The notes under the pieces are model-generated. The model was not told where the DNA came from and made no database searches. It saw only the letters and a program-made list of their open reading frames with translations. The translations under genes were made by a program, and so were the position numbers. From Setoptus koraiensis (lineage: Eukaryota > Arthropoda): a stretch of DNA of 64,000 nt. The stretch lies in NCBI GenBank assembly GCA_048013815.1, contig CM106586.1, positions 9,548,001 through 9,612,000 of the forward strand. Direction: 5' to 3'. Positions 1 to 11,092 of this stretch are shown here, piece after piece (position 1 is the first letter of the stretch; every line of letters starts with the position of its first letter).

Positions 1-1301
1 ACAAGACGAGGATCTTGAGGATATTGGTAGCCATGACCAGTTTGTTGCACTTGAATAGGTGATATATGAGTTTGTTGAGGTGTGGTAAATGGAGCATATC
101 TATTTTGTCTGACTGTTGGTGGTTGTCGTATAGGTCCAGGAGATCCAATGGGTGTCGCACCATAATTGCTGTAATTATCAACAAATTGACTTGGTTGAAT
201 ATTACCACCATATGGTACAGTGTATTGTGACTGAACTCTCAACCCTTGAGGTTGCCCCATGTAATTTTCAAATGGCTGTTGTTGACTATAAAAATCATTA
301 GGTTGATAGAAGTTTTGTTGCATCAATTGTGGTTGGGGTCGTTGTTGCTGGTAAGGTGGTATGAATGTAGAACCTTTGTTACGTTGCTGATTGTGAGTTG
401 CTCTATTATTATGACGGTCATTAGATCCTTGCTGACCCTTGCTATTACTGTTATTATTATTACTATTGTTATTATTGCTCGAGCGAGCCTGGCCAGACTG
501 ATAAATGAGTAAAAATGAGAAGTAGGATTAGAATTTGCAATTCGCAATCGTGCTTGTAGGAACCATTATATACATCGTGCATGTACTTACTACTTTTTGG
601 GCATTATCTGCCGCAAATTTAATCTCCAAAGGATTGTCACCTCCATCTACAGTGGTGCCTTTGAGAGCTTTGAGGGCATCCTCAGCCTCCTTTCTCAGGT
701 TAAATAACACAAAAGCCACCCCTCTACTGTTACCTAACACCCTGCACTGGATTATGTCGCCGAAAGGCTCAAATAGTTTTCTCACATCGTCTTGAGTCCA
801 AGAGTTAGGAACATTTTTTACATAGAGATTCGCCTGTTTGATATCCTGTCCTGCCGGTCTGGCGAAAGCTACTTTGATTTTCTTATTATCTAGCTCATGA
901 CCATTTAGTCCATCGATAGCGCGAAGAGCCTCGGCGTTTGTTTGAAAGTCGACAAAGCCGAAACCATAAGAGTAGCCAGTCACTTTGTGTCTGACAATTT
1001 TGGCCGTTTTAATAGTTCCATATTTTTCGAATAGTTTTGTAAATTCGGCATCAGTCATAGGTTGCGGAAGATAGTTAACAATGAGATTGGTCTTGCCATT
1101 GTTGTAACTATTATCGTTGTTATTATTCATTTTGTTGTTGCATGTCGTCTGGTGATCACTGTCGTATTCTAGATCGCCCTCATGATCGTACATGCCATTA
1201 TTGTTGTTGTTGTTTTTGTTTAGCGATGAGGAAACATTGTTGTTATTGAGCTCATGCCGTATATCTTCACATTTTACCGAGGAACCGTTAGCGGGCGCCA
1301 T
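1..1301 (-). CDS. Sex-lethal/ELAV-like RNA-binding protein, two RRMs, 3' part beyond the window
   Basis: Two coding exons are visible on the minus strand: 591-1301 and 1-497, joined across a 93-bp intron (donor GTAAGT at 590-585, AG acceptor at 499-498, phase 0). The start ATG is at 1301. An Asn-rich leader (residues 1-69) precedes RRM1 (about 71-150; RNP2 LIVNYL, RNP1 YGFGFVDF) and RRM2 (about 156-235; RNP2 LYVKNV, RNP1 RGVAFVLF). The second exon encodes a Gln/Asn/Pro-rich tail and stays open to the window edge. The TGYSYGFGFVDF and RGVAFVLF stretches are closest to Sex-lethal, and no third RRM follows RRM2 at once, whereas ELAV/Hu proteins carry RRM3 after a linker. The family binds U-rich RNA and controls splicing, stability or translation. 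Which subfamily this is remains open because the 3' end is missing. Confidence 0.85.
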
Positions 1302-4264
1302 TTTGTAGCCGATGTTGGAATAGCATAAATGGCTAAAAGTGATTATTTGCGTCTAGGTGAACCACATAATATATGTCGGATTAGATATTTAGTAAAAACT
1401 ATAGCTTATTATTGTTTGAATAAATTTGGTAGTGATCTGCTAAAGGCGCTATGACTAAGACTAAAGGAACGTGCTCAATGGTTCAGAGCTTTCGAAGCAT
1501 CTTCTCATTTCTTCCCAACAGTTTCTCTTGTATTAAAAGCTAGCCGATAACGGGATTGTGATGGTACCAGAATTATTGTTTGGTGTGAGTGAACTGTTAT
1601 TGTGTAACTTTTGGCCCGTCGGAGATGAGAATAGTAACAGCCAGTTTATTAGGGCGAATCAACTCTGATTAAATTATGTATTATCATTTATGACGCTGTG
1701 CTCTATGTTTTGGATGATGCGACCGCGTCGACGAAAATAATAATAATGGCGGTGTTTCTCTTGGGCATGAATTATCTTATCAATAACAACAGCGCTCAAA
1801 TAATATCTCGCCTATATATGAACAGATGTATTTCTCTCTCGCTCTCTCTCTCTCTCAATATCTCCTCCAATGATTCTTTGGAGATCAATAACTGTAAAGC
1901 TACCAAAGCTAGCGATGGCCCGACGTTGGTTTGGCCTGATAAATGTCTCCCAATAAGACAGGCTAAAAATAATAACAACGAAGGAGTGTATCAATAGTGA
2001 TGATAATAATATGAATATTGGTTCGTTTAAAACTACGTGTGCATTACTAATTAAAGCAGTCCTCCTATTGATTTTAGCCCTTCAATTTTACGGACGGGGA
2101 GATCGTGTATAGCTCCCATGTACGGTACATGATGTACCCCTGCAATGGAGACAGCTCTCTTGCATTGTTGATACAGATTGTAAGCGCACTATTTATGCAA
2201 TATCATCCCAGGTTACCTTTTGAGAATTGCCGGCTTATTATATAAGATTTGCATTTAATCATGCGTTATGTGTTTGGTAACATGAGTAACATCGATAATA
2301 AACAATTCTGTGCTGCTGCTGTTGCTTGCCCAGTTCTGGCGCGCCAAATTCAAAGCCAAATTTTCTTTTTTTTCCATACACAACAACATACATTTTTCCA
2401 CACGACAGGGCCCGTAACTTTTGGGTAACGTTTCCCCGAAAGATAATTGGCCGCATTCCACCTCCGTGCCGGACAAGTTCCTCAACGAGATCCCTACGCG
2501 ACTCGCTTTTTCGCATCATTAACTTTCAGCAGTTGTCAGTTTGTCGCAAACGAATATTCCAATTGGGTTCGTTTCAGTTGCGTTCGAGGCTTCTAATCGC
2601 TCGGGTCCAAAGTCTCAATCCAGCGAACGCAGATTCTGCTTACATGCATCCCGTTCGCTGGGTTCCCCAGTTCGCTAAGCAACAGGACAACCCGAAGGTT
2701 GATTGGACGGCCAGTTCAGCTCACCGGCAGAGTTTACTAATCATTTGAAAGGTGAAATTTCTCAGTTGCCTGGCTCACCCATGGCATTCATTCATGTTGA
2801 ATGTCACTCATTTCTTTGTTCGAAACTGCTCTGGAACATACCCAATGGGAATGGAAGAAAGAGCTGACTTCGATCAAAGTATTTGAGTTTCGCAAATTGA
2901 CAATGCCACCGAGCGTTGTGCTATCCGATAGCAGAGTTGGGCCTTCTTTGAGCGAACGCGAATTAATGCGTTCAATGTATAAGTAGTGCGTGCATTTCTG
3001 CACTCGTTTCAACACCTATTGTATTGTGCACGCATACAAAATAATAGCGGTAATAGAGAATTTCGAAAGAGTTATAATTGCTTCCCAGAGCGAAAATCCA
3101 GCGAAGCGACAGTCAAACTGAAAGGATGGATATTGTATCCAAATTTGAGTCAACACAACAACAACAACAACAACAACAGCAACAACAACAACAGCAACAA
3201 CAACAACAATAACAGCAGCAACTATTCAATTGAGGCATGGCCGATAGTCTGAATCGTTTCAGCATGCCAATGGGGTGTTATTTATTAATTCTAATAAAGC
3301 ATACGAATCGAAATAGAATAGTGGTCAACATTATCTGGCAGCGAAGAAAAAAGAGAAGAAGCTCTCATGATAAATTCGGCAAATCTAGCAACAATCGATG
3401 CTGCTGCTGATGATGATGGGTGACAATAGAAGCATAATGGGTTCGGCTCGCTCAAGCCAATCGCCGTGTTGTTAGTGTGGCCGCGTCGCGTTTTACCAAA
3501 GTGATAAATCTGACACCTTCTTTATTGCGATGTCGATGTCAACATGATTCAGAACCGTGATGGAATGAATCGTTGCCAGTAGCTGTTGCTTCTTTCTTCT
3601 TTCGCACCGCACACAAACACGCACAAGATATTGTTGTTGTCGGCCAAACCGAATCGACCAATTCGAATTCCAGCAATATCCATGGCTTATGGCTGATCGA
3701 CTTGGTTGGCCAATGACGACCAACCTATAGGTGAGCTTCAGATATGGCCGATGTTTGTTAGCTGCCGAATCCTTTGTGCCTTAGTGCGTACCTTTGTGTT
3801 CGCCAGCAACAAGCCAGTGGAGGTGCAACTACACCCTACCTACTGTGTGAGCGGTGATTCTCTGGGCCAAAACATTTTAGCATTATCATCATTATCGGCC
3901 TAAATGAGTGTGAATACAACAATGCTTTCTGACACTTTTCGTTGGTGGTGTCCATTACTGATGATGCGACGGAATTTCAAATGGTCAGTTGCTGAAACTG
4001 ATGAGATTAATGCTGTATAATGGTGCCGCTGCATCGTTGTCGCGCGCGTGGTAAACATCAGCTATGGGGCGATCATGACTGGGTGCGGTGCAGTTTGGTG
4101 TGCTACTTAATGGTTGGGCCGGATAAAAGCAAAAATCCCAGCCAGGGTCCCGAGGAACAGCGAGATGGCGCTGCTGCTGCTGAGCTCTCTCTGAGGCGTT
4201 GTGACCAAATCACACGGGTCTCGATGTCGCGAAACTACGCTCTTGCCGGCCTTGAATGTGCCAG

Positions 4265-4301
4265 TCCCGAATACGCCAGCCCCGAATACGCCAGCCTCGA
4301 A
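4265..4301. repeat. 15-bp tandem repeat
   Basis: Two and a half copies of a 15-bp unit, CCCGAATACGCCAGC, lie head to tail with one or two substitutions. It is probably a minor minisatellite with no visible function. Confidence 0.7.
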
Positions 4302-4903
4302 CGACGAAACGAGCGTGTCGCCATGAGCCGTGTTTCATGAATCAGCAGCAGAGACTGCTCCAATTTGTTGTTTGTCGCCCGATGTGTTGCAGCTAGATTG
4401 AATTGTCGCCTACAAGACTCTGGTGACACGAGAGTCGCCCATAGTTGGCCAGTTCGCTCAGACTGGCCACATTTGGCAACGTTTGGCCAGTTTCGTCGGC
4501 CACGCCGGCCGGACAGCCAGCGGATTTGGTGTGGTCAAGCAACAGTGTTTTGCATGTTGCTTGTCCGTGTCTGGCGATCGCACGCTATGACGCTGGTCTC
4601 ACAAACGACGGCATCATCACGATGTGATCACTTTAGAAGCTGTTCTTTTGCGCAACGTTGCAAACAACGAACACAAGTTACAACTGTTACCAATTAATGG
4701 ATTCTAGTTCAAATGCCGACAAAGAGCCGACTGGCCAGTCGACTGACGCACAGACAGCGGAGCGACAAGAGTGGACAAAACAAAAACTCTGGCCCTAGTA
4801 ATCGTAATTACAAAATGAAATTTGCATGATTGATGATGGTTCATATCGCCGGACAACGCCGGCAGGGCACTCTTGATTGGCCAACTTGATTTGTTGTTCC
4901 ATT

Positions 4904-4965
4904 GGCCGCTCGTTGGCCGCTCGTTGGCCGCTTGCTGGCCGCTTGCTGGCCGCTTGTCGGCCGCT
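4904..4965. repeat. 11-bp GGCCGCTYGYT tandem array
   Basis: About five and a half copies of an 11-bp unit (GGCCGCTCGTT, later GGCCGCTTGCT) run head to tail. The same GGCC-centred word is scattered through the surrounding kilobase. Confidence 0.8.
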
Positions 4966-6853
4966 GACGAGAGACCCGCATCGAGAGATCGCTTTCATCT
5001 GACAATGATTGCGAGATGCGACCTGTCGATGCGTTAATGCGCCCAGCAAGTGGGCCGCAACAGTTATGCGTTGGCCGCGGCCACATACGCGGACTACGTA
5101 CAATGTTCAGGGAGGCGATTGTAGGTGCAGCAACATCGGGCCGGCTTGTGCAACAGGTGAGCCCATGTTGCAACACCTACAGACTCTGTAGTCTGTAGTA
5201 CACATACAGTCTATGGTATGGATGGGGCCATCGACCAACAAGCAGTCATTGTCGTCATATTATCTCACATCATACTTACGCTTGCTCGTGAGCGTACGGA
5301 TACATGCGTACACTTGCGATGCCGTGGCCGTCGATATCAATCTCGTGTTATTATCGGTGTTAGAATCTTTCACTTTGCAAATCTTATCTCCGCGCCGATC
5401 TAACGCTTTGGGAGTCCTGCGTCAGCTGTAGCTGTGACAGCGAGTTGAGCCGGTCGGAGTCGACCACAACAAGTGCCAACGCGGCTTGTTTTGGTCGACC
5501 GGGCAGCACTTGTTTTGTCTCGTGCAGATATGGATCCACGTCCAATATTATACCTGGCACATGTATATATAATGTAATATCAAATCGCAACGGCGACAAA
5601 CGACACTCGGAACGTGCCCGATTTGGCGCGAGATTGTCGCTCTGATTTAAGTGGACACTCGTCAACGTTGGATGCCCCCGCAAGTTGCAACAGCAACAAC
5701 TTGTGCCGGATCCGGCGAGATGCGCGCCGATAGAGTGGCAATTAGAGTGAATGTTGTTTCAACAGGTAACGTTGGCATTGTGAGCTGACTGGACGGGCAA
5801 CACGGGCGCACAAATAAGTGGATGAAATCAAGAAATGATTTCGGCCAGTGGCTGGCGTTGCCACGAGCAACGGTGCGCACGAACATGACACTGCGCGTCC
5901 CTCAGACACCTCTGAGCAAAACTGACCACTGGTCGTTGTGCGTGCAGCAGCGCCAGTTATGATGTTAACTGTTGCTTGTTGTTGCTGTTGGCTGCTGTTG
6001 TTGTTGCTGTTGGCTGCTGTTGTTGGCCGGCCGGCCCGTCAACCGGCCGTTCGATGGCTTCGATTGGGTACGTGCAAGTAGCAGCAACAATCGATTTTAA
6101 GTGTCGTCCTATTGTCTCGTGCGCGCTGTGTGTTGTGCGTCTGCTGGCAAACTCTCAATTTACCACACCAATCATCATCACGGCTACGTGCAGCCCATGT
6201 GTTTGCGGCCCATCAACAGCAACAGCAACAACAACAACGATCGCCTTTGTTGACCATTCCATCGCGTACGGCAGCCACTGGCCTGCATCGGTTGGCTTTT
6301 GGCCGCAGTTGGGCCGGCCAGCTCATCGGGCCTGTGGAACAATTACCGAAGGGCAGCAACGAAGAATCACACGTCTTTTGTTGCAGGCATCGAGCAGCAG
6401 CAGCCGTAGACGGCCACAAGAATGGGCTACAGCAGCGGCAGCAGCAGCAGCAGCAGTGTATAACAGAATTGAATAAATCTAAATTAATTGTTTTGTTGTA
6501 GGGTTCGCCAGCGGTTCAATTGTTGTACGGCCCATGTGTGCGCCGCTAGCGCACAATGCGCATTTATCCTCCTTCTTTTGCTTCTCTGATTCGTCAAACA
6601 CGACGAGTGTACAATTTGTGTCGCTCGTCGTGTTCTTTTGCATGGCCATCCAGCATCACTTCACGGCCAATAAATTGCATTTGCTGCACTGCTGTTGCTG
6701 CTGCTGTTGCTGTTGTCGTTGTTGCTGTTGTCGTTGTTGCTGCTGTCGTTCTCTTGTTCATGCTGACCACTAGCACCACGAACAGCGCCGCTATGGCCGC
6801 TTCTTCTCGTGGGATGCTGGCCCGTTTCGGCAGCAACATGGTGCACTCAACCA

Positions 6854-6892
6854 GCATGTTGTGCACCATGTTCAACATGCTGCACAACATGC
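6854..6892. repeat. 39-bp near-perfect palindrome
   Basis: Two 19-base arms pair around a single central C at 6873 with one mismatch. The left arm begins GCATGTTGTGCA and the right arm ends TGCACAACATGC. As RNA it would be a tight stem with almost no loop; as DNA it could be cruciform-prone or a symmetric binding site. Confidence 0.85.
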
Positions 6893-7147
6893 GAGACAAC
6901 ACACGGACAACATTTACTACGCGCCCGTCTCGCATCCAGCGTCTCAACTTTATACGGGCCCCACTCACAAGTGGCGCTGCGAGCGGGCCCCTCTCGTTTT
7001 ATCTTTTATTCTCATTTTATCCGGCTCGCCAATGAGCGGAATCGAGGCCGATGGCGCCTAGGTGGCGCTTGCACGCGACACTCGCCAACGGTTCCCGCCT
7101 CGACACCTCGCTCGCTGCGCGAGCTACACGAAACTGTGCTCCAAATC

Positions 7148-7264
7148 ACTGGTCACTGTGCTCCGATTCACTGGTCACAGGGCGACTTACTGGTCACTGC
7201 GCGACTTACTGGTCACTGCGCGACTTACTGGTCACTGCGCGACTTACTGGTCACTGTGCGACGC
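7148..7264. repeat. 19-bp tandem array (ACTGGTCACTGCGCGACTT)
   Basis: The word ACTGGTCAC starts at 7148, 7170, 7189, 7208, 7227 and 7246, giving five units with an exact 19-bp period after a first 22-bp unit. The units at 7189-7245 are identical, so the array is young or homogenised. Confidence 0.9.
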
Positions 7265-7671
7265 GACAATAATCGCACCGCCGCTAGGTGGCTGCCACTA
7301 GAGCAATTTGGGCCGCGCTCGCACTGTCCCCTGTCGCGCGCGGTCGACCTGTTGCGTCAGCGTCTCTCGTATCGCACGAGCCGCATGGCAGTGTATATAC
7401 TAACAGTTTCATGTGACTTACTGGGCCAGTTGTGGCCCCAGTGAGCCAGTGGGACGCAAACTGGCGAAAATTGCCCCTCTGGCCCGTGCGCGTCACTTTA
7501 GTCGGTAGCGAGAGTGTAACTGCGCCGCCAAGCGGCCGTCATCCGCGAGGGGCTCTAATTATGCTCTCGACTCAAGAGTTTCGAATCGTGGGCCGAACCG
7601 GGTACACCCAAGACTGAGTCCGGACTCAAGAGTGACTCAACTGGACATTGCGCTCATATAACACTCGCACA

Positions 7672-7732
7672 GTACAATGATTGTGCAGTGTACACTGCAT
7701 GGTAAACATCGAACACACTACAATCATTGTAC
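7672..7732. repeat. Nested inverted repeats
   Basis: GTACAATGATTGT (7672-7684) is matched by its exact reverse complement at 7720-7732. Directly inside the left arm is a perfect 14-bp palindrome, GCAGTGTACACTGC (7685-7698). The arrangement could fold as a stem-loop or bind dimeric factors. Confidence 0.8.
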
Positions 7733-8302
7733 TACAATGTGTAATTCGTGTTCTAAACTTTAGAACTTTAGAACTTAAACTGTGTGCGCTGGCCCTAGCG
7801 AAGGTGCGCGGCGAATTATATGTGAATATATGCGAATTATAGAGCGCGCACAATGTCCATGTTCGCTACCACATGAGCCACATGAGGCAACACACAGTGT
7901 TCGAAATTCGAATTCAAGCACTGCACTGCAACAGCCAGTACAAGCAGCGCTTACAAACAGCGCTTACAAACAGCGCCGGGCTGCGGGCTGTTGCTGTACA
8001 ACATCAATCGTGTTTAATGTTCACACCTAAATGACGTGCTGGGGCGCGCAACGGGCCCGAGCGCCTGCTTGCCGCCCCTCCTTGTCGCGTCTAATCCGAG
8101 TCGATGTGGCACACCGATTAGACACGCTCACAGAGAGAGAGAGAGAGAGCGAATGGTACATGCATGGTTTGCATGTTTGCGTCGCCCTGCCAGAGGTGGT
8201 GCGCACACCCGTTCCAGGGTGTTTCTGGGCTCTTTGGCGCACCGTTGCATGCAGGCGAAACCGTTCGCGACCGTGGGCACCCTGTACTTTCTGGTTTGTG
8301 CC

Positions 8303-8350
8303 AACAGTTCGACTGCAACAGTTCGACCGCCACAGTTCGACTGCCACAGT
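8303..8350. repeat. 15-bp tandem repeat (CAGTTCGACTGCAA-like)
   Basis: Three imperfect head-to-tail copies of a CAGTTCGACYGC-type unit. No function is apparent. Confidence 0.7.
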
Positions 8351-9220
8351 AAGAGACGAGGCTGCTTGTGAGCCGAGCCCAGGACACGGCTTAACGCTGC
8401 GTGCATGTATTATTGTTCGTCTGGTTGCAGTTGTTTGCGCATGCACACAGGGCCGCTCTCTATCGAATCTGGTATCGTGGTGTACAGCGTGCATAGCGTA
8501 CGGTACATGGCGATTGTGTATTGTACACAGTGTATAGCGACTCGCTATTAGTGAGTGCCCATTGGTGTGTGAGCGAACTGTTGGCTATATGCGCATTGTA
8601 ACAGATATACACGGTACACAGTGTACGCTGTGCGCACTGTGCGTGCCAGTTTCATCATCATGATGATTCGATCATTCGATTTGCGAACTTGTTGGCTGTG
8701 AACCAGCGAACTTGCGCCTTTTGCCACCACCACTGCTGCTGCTGCTAGTGCACAATCGAGTGAGCGACGCACAATAATTGATCAGTACCGGTTTTAGTGG
8801 ACACGACGACAAACCAAGTGGCGCTATTATTATCAGTATATTTACAATTTATGGCCGCCACCACCACAACAACAACAACGACAGCAACAGCAGCAACAAC
8901 AATACAAACAACAACAACTATATAAACAATCGCACGAGTTGCACCGCTGACCATTCGCTCGTCGGCACACATGCGCACCGTCATATGGTATTGCAAGCTC
9001 GAGCCAATCCTTTCACCTTGCACCAGTCCGCCAACCAGAATAATTGTCGACACCTCTATAAGACGCGACCATGTGCAACCAGTGGCTTCACAACCAGTTG
9101 AGACATCGCAGAGGCGACATCGCACCAACAACATTTAACGACACACTTGTGCAACATGTTTGACACAAAGTATATTTATTTCAGCCGAAATGTATCCGAA
9201 GCACGCACAACCATGAAAAT

Positions 9221-9300
9221 CCAGTTTTAATTCGCCAATTTTAATTCGCCAGTTTTAATTCGACACTTTTAATCAGACATTTTCAGTTCGACAGTCTCAA
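9221..9300. repeat. Degenerate 15-bp repeat in the leader of the RGM-like gene
   Basis: Five or six degenerate units of the type CAGTTTTAATTCGCC / CACTTTTAATCAGAC lie about 100 bp before the ATG at 9395, probably in its promoter or 5' untranslated region. Confidence 0.6.
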
Positions 9301-9394
9301 TTCTGCAAATTCGACCTCCACAATACACGCGAAGCAAATAATGACAAAATCAAAGTCAACGGCCAACCACTAACCAACACAACCAACAAGCAAG

Positions 9395-10360
9395 ATGCTG
9401 TCCAGCAAACTGTCATCGTTTCGCATCGTTATTGTTATTTTGAGCCTGCTCGTTCATCACATCGCCCAAACAACAGTCGCTGCGAATCCACTCGATTCGC
9501 TGTTGCAGGCACAGCAACAACAGTCCACCGAGGACGACACGGCTCCCCCCAGCGATTGCTACAACAGATGCGCCCAGCGACAAGATCATGCGCGCAAATT
9601 GATATCGGAACACAATCAAAAAATGGAACTTATTCCCAAGATCAATAACCGACCACAACAAGACAGAGTTCACAATAACAGGCCCAGAAACGCTAACAGA
9701 GACACACACAGTTATGCAGCAAATCGCGCTGCCGTCACCACCACCACAACTACAACCAGACGACCCAACCTGAGGGCGAATATTAATCAGAAAAGTCCAA
9801 AAAACAAGCCCATAACTAATTACAATCACAATGTTAAAGAAAGAGAGATATGTCATTCAGTCGATGCATTATTGGACTGTCTCAACTCTATTAAACAGGA
9901 TTGCAATGTTGATCTACAATTTCGTTCATCTTTAGCAGTTTGCAGACAATGGTCGTTTAAATTCAATTGTACCACTAGTCTGTTGGGAGTACCTGCTTCA
10001 AAAATAAAACCATTCGAGAATCTCATCAAATCCGCACCACCGTCACGAAACAAACAAAAGCACACTGCCAAACCAATAGATATAGAACCGGACCCGTTAG
10101 ATGATTTCAATCAAAGAATCCCATTCTCTTTGAGCAGGGTGCCAGAGACAAGGAGTTTCCGCACAATACAAAAACAAAAATTGGAATATAACTATACTCC
10201 ACCGAAAACAAGAGTCACGGGGCATCTGACCAAAATTTTGCCATCGCCTTATCAACAACATAAACCCACCACCAGTAACTCTAACCAGATACAAGTTCTT
10301 AATTCTTGCTTGTTCCTAGCTATGGTTCCAATGATAATCTCGCTCATGATATTGTCTTGA
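9395..10360 (+). CDS. Secreted, probably GPI-anchored protein with an RGM N-terminal-like cysteine domain
   Basis: Single-exon frame of 321 residues. Residues 1-29 form a signal peptide. A CxxxC pair (C55, C59) is followed by a long low-complexity spacer with a Thr run. Then come C153, C162, C170 and C192, with gaps of 8, 7 and 21 residues and the signature D-L-x-[FY]-x-S between the last two. Those gaps, and the DLxYxS-type core, are what I recall for the N-terminal domain of repulsive guidance molecules (RGMA/B/C). An extra C183 is present. The last 20 residues are hydrophobic after a Ser/Asn-rich stretch, as in a GPI-attachment signal; vertebrate RGMs are also GPI-linked BMP co-receptors. 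The von Willebrand-D-like half with its GDPH cleavage site is absent, so the protein is about three quarters of normal length. RGM identity is inferred from spacing and architecture, not from a search. Confidence 0.7.
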   Translation: MLSSKLSSFRIVIVILSLLVHHIAQTTVAANPLDSLLQAQQQQSTEDDTAPPSDCYNRCAQRQDHARKLISEHNQKMELIPKINNRPQQDRVHNNRPRNANRDTHSYAANRAAVTTTTTTTRRPNLRANINQKSPKNKPITNYNHNVKEREICHSVDALLDCLNSIKQDCNVDLQFRSSLAVCRQWSFKFNCTTSLLGVPASKIKPFENLIKSAPPSRNKQKHTAKPIDIEPDPLDDFNQRIPFSLSRVPETRSFRTIQKQKLEYNYTPPKTRVTGHLTKILPSPYQQHKPTTSNSNQIQVLNSCLFLAMVPMIISLMILS

Positions 10361-10544
10361 TGAGAAGGCAGGTTTGTTTGACACCACCAGACAAAAAGTG
10401 TGATAATATACACAAGAGTCCACAAGATGCTTGCGTATCTCACTGCTATTGATGCAACTATTTTTACTCAATTGTTATTTTTTGAATATTGGTTTTGTAA
10501 TGAAATAATAATATATAAATATATATAAATAAATCAAATATATC

Positions 10545-10740
10545 AGATAATTGTTGCTGCTGCCATATGTACCGACTGGACTCTTGAATGTGGAGCATTC
10601 GGAATGTTCTGTAGATGCAGTAACGCGATCACACTCCGCATCGCTGATGTAACACTCCGATAGTTTCCTAGCAATCTCTCTATCAGCTACATTTCTTTGG
10701 TAATTCCTATCGTTGCCAGAGGCCGTCAAATGAGTTGCCT
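10545..10740 (-). pseudogene. Diverged nicastrin fragment
   Basis: The minus-strand translation aligns with the nicastrin segment around the motif AECDLVTAATEHSKGS of the intact gene at 15278-17552 (here AECDRVTASTEHSECS), over about 65 residues with many substitutions. It then runs into AT-rich sequence. It has no start, no remaining domains and is clearly older than the inverted copy at 18.6 kb. Confidence 0.85.
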
Positions 10741-10776
10741 CGTGAATTAACACATTTGGTTATCAGCCAAATAGTC

Positions 10777-11092
10777 TAGAGATAAAACTAAGAAAACAGT
10801 TTACTATGACATTAATCAACTAGCGGAATAGTACCTAGAGGCATGCATTGTGTGCATAAATTGTGTCAAAGGGATCACAGAACAGTTTGTCACTCGGTGT
10901 TTTATCGGCAGTAGCAATCAAGTTTTCAATCGATTGCAATGACCAACTTGCCTTCAGAATATTTAAATGAGCTTTTCTACAATTAATACATTGTAACAAC
11001 TTCGTTATTAGTTGAATGGTCAAGAAATAAAACTACAAAAATCGCTTTACTATGACATTGATCTACTCGCAGAATAGTACCTAGAGACAAAC
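10777..11092. repeat. 65-bp segment present twice in direct orientation
   Basis: 10777-10844 and 11022-11092 share a segment with the core ACTATGACATT and ending AATAGTACCTAGAG, at roughly 80% identity. The Argonaute-tail scrap at 10943-10982 lies between them. Confidence 0.7.
10943..10982 (+). pseudogene. 40-bp scrap of the Argonaute 3' end
   Basis: These 40 bases are identical to 14729-14768, the last codons of the Argonaute frame below. Sequence on both sides is unrelated. It marks a second, partial duplication near the nicastrin scrap. Confidence 0.85.

Larger units (their letters stand above)
1302..9394. other. 8-kb gene-poor region upstream of the RRM gene
   Basis: No reading frame here looks like a conserved protein; open stretches follow trinucleotide repeats or GC-rich tandem arrays. 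It holds (CT)n at 1832-1856, (CAA/CAG)n at 3151-3220 and 6215-6240, TTG/CTG tracts at 5966-6032 and 6692-6757, (CAG)n at 6428-6455 and (GA)n at 8133-8151. From about 4.4 to 8.7 kb it is GC-richer, with repeated GGCC words and many dyads. It probably contains 5' control DNA and untranslated exons of the genes on both sides, but I cannot place a promoter. Confidence 0.6.

Noticed and set aside
6112-7444. Overlapping long open frames on both strands in the GC-rich repeats
   Set aside because: They are open in several frames at once because of CAG/CTG and GGCC repeats and encode homopolymers.
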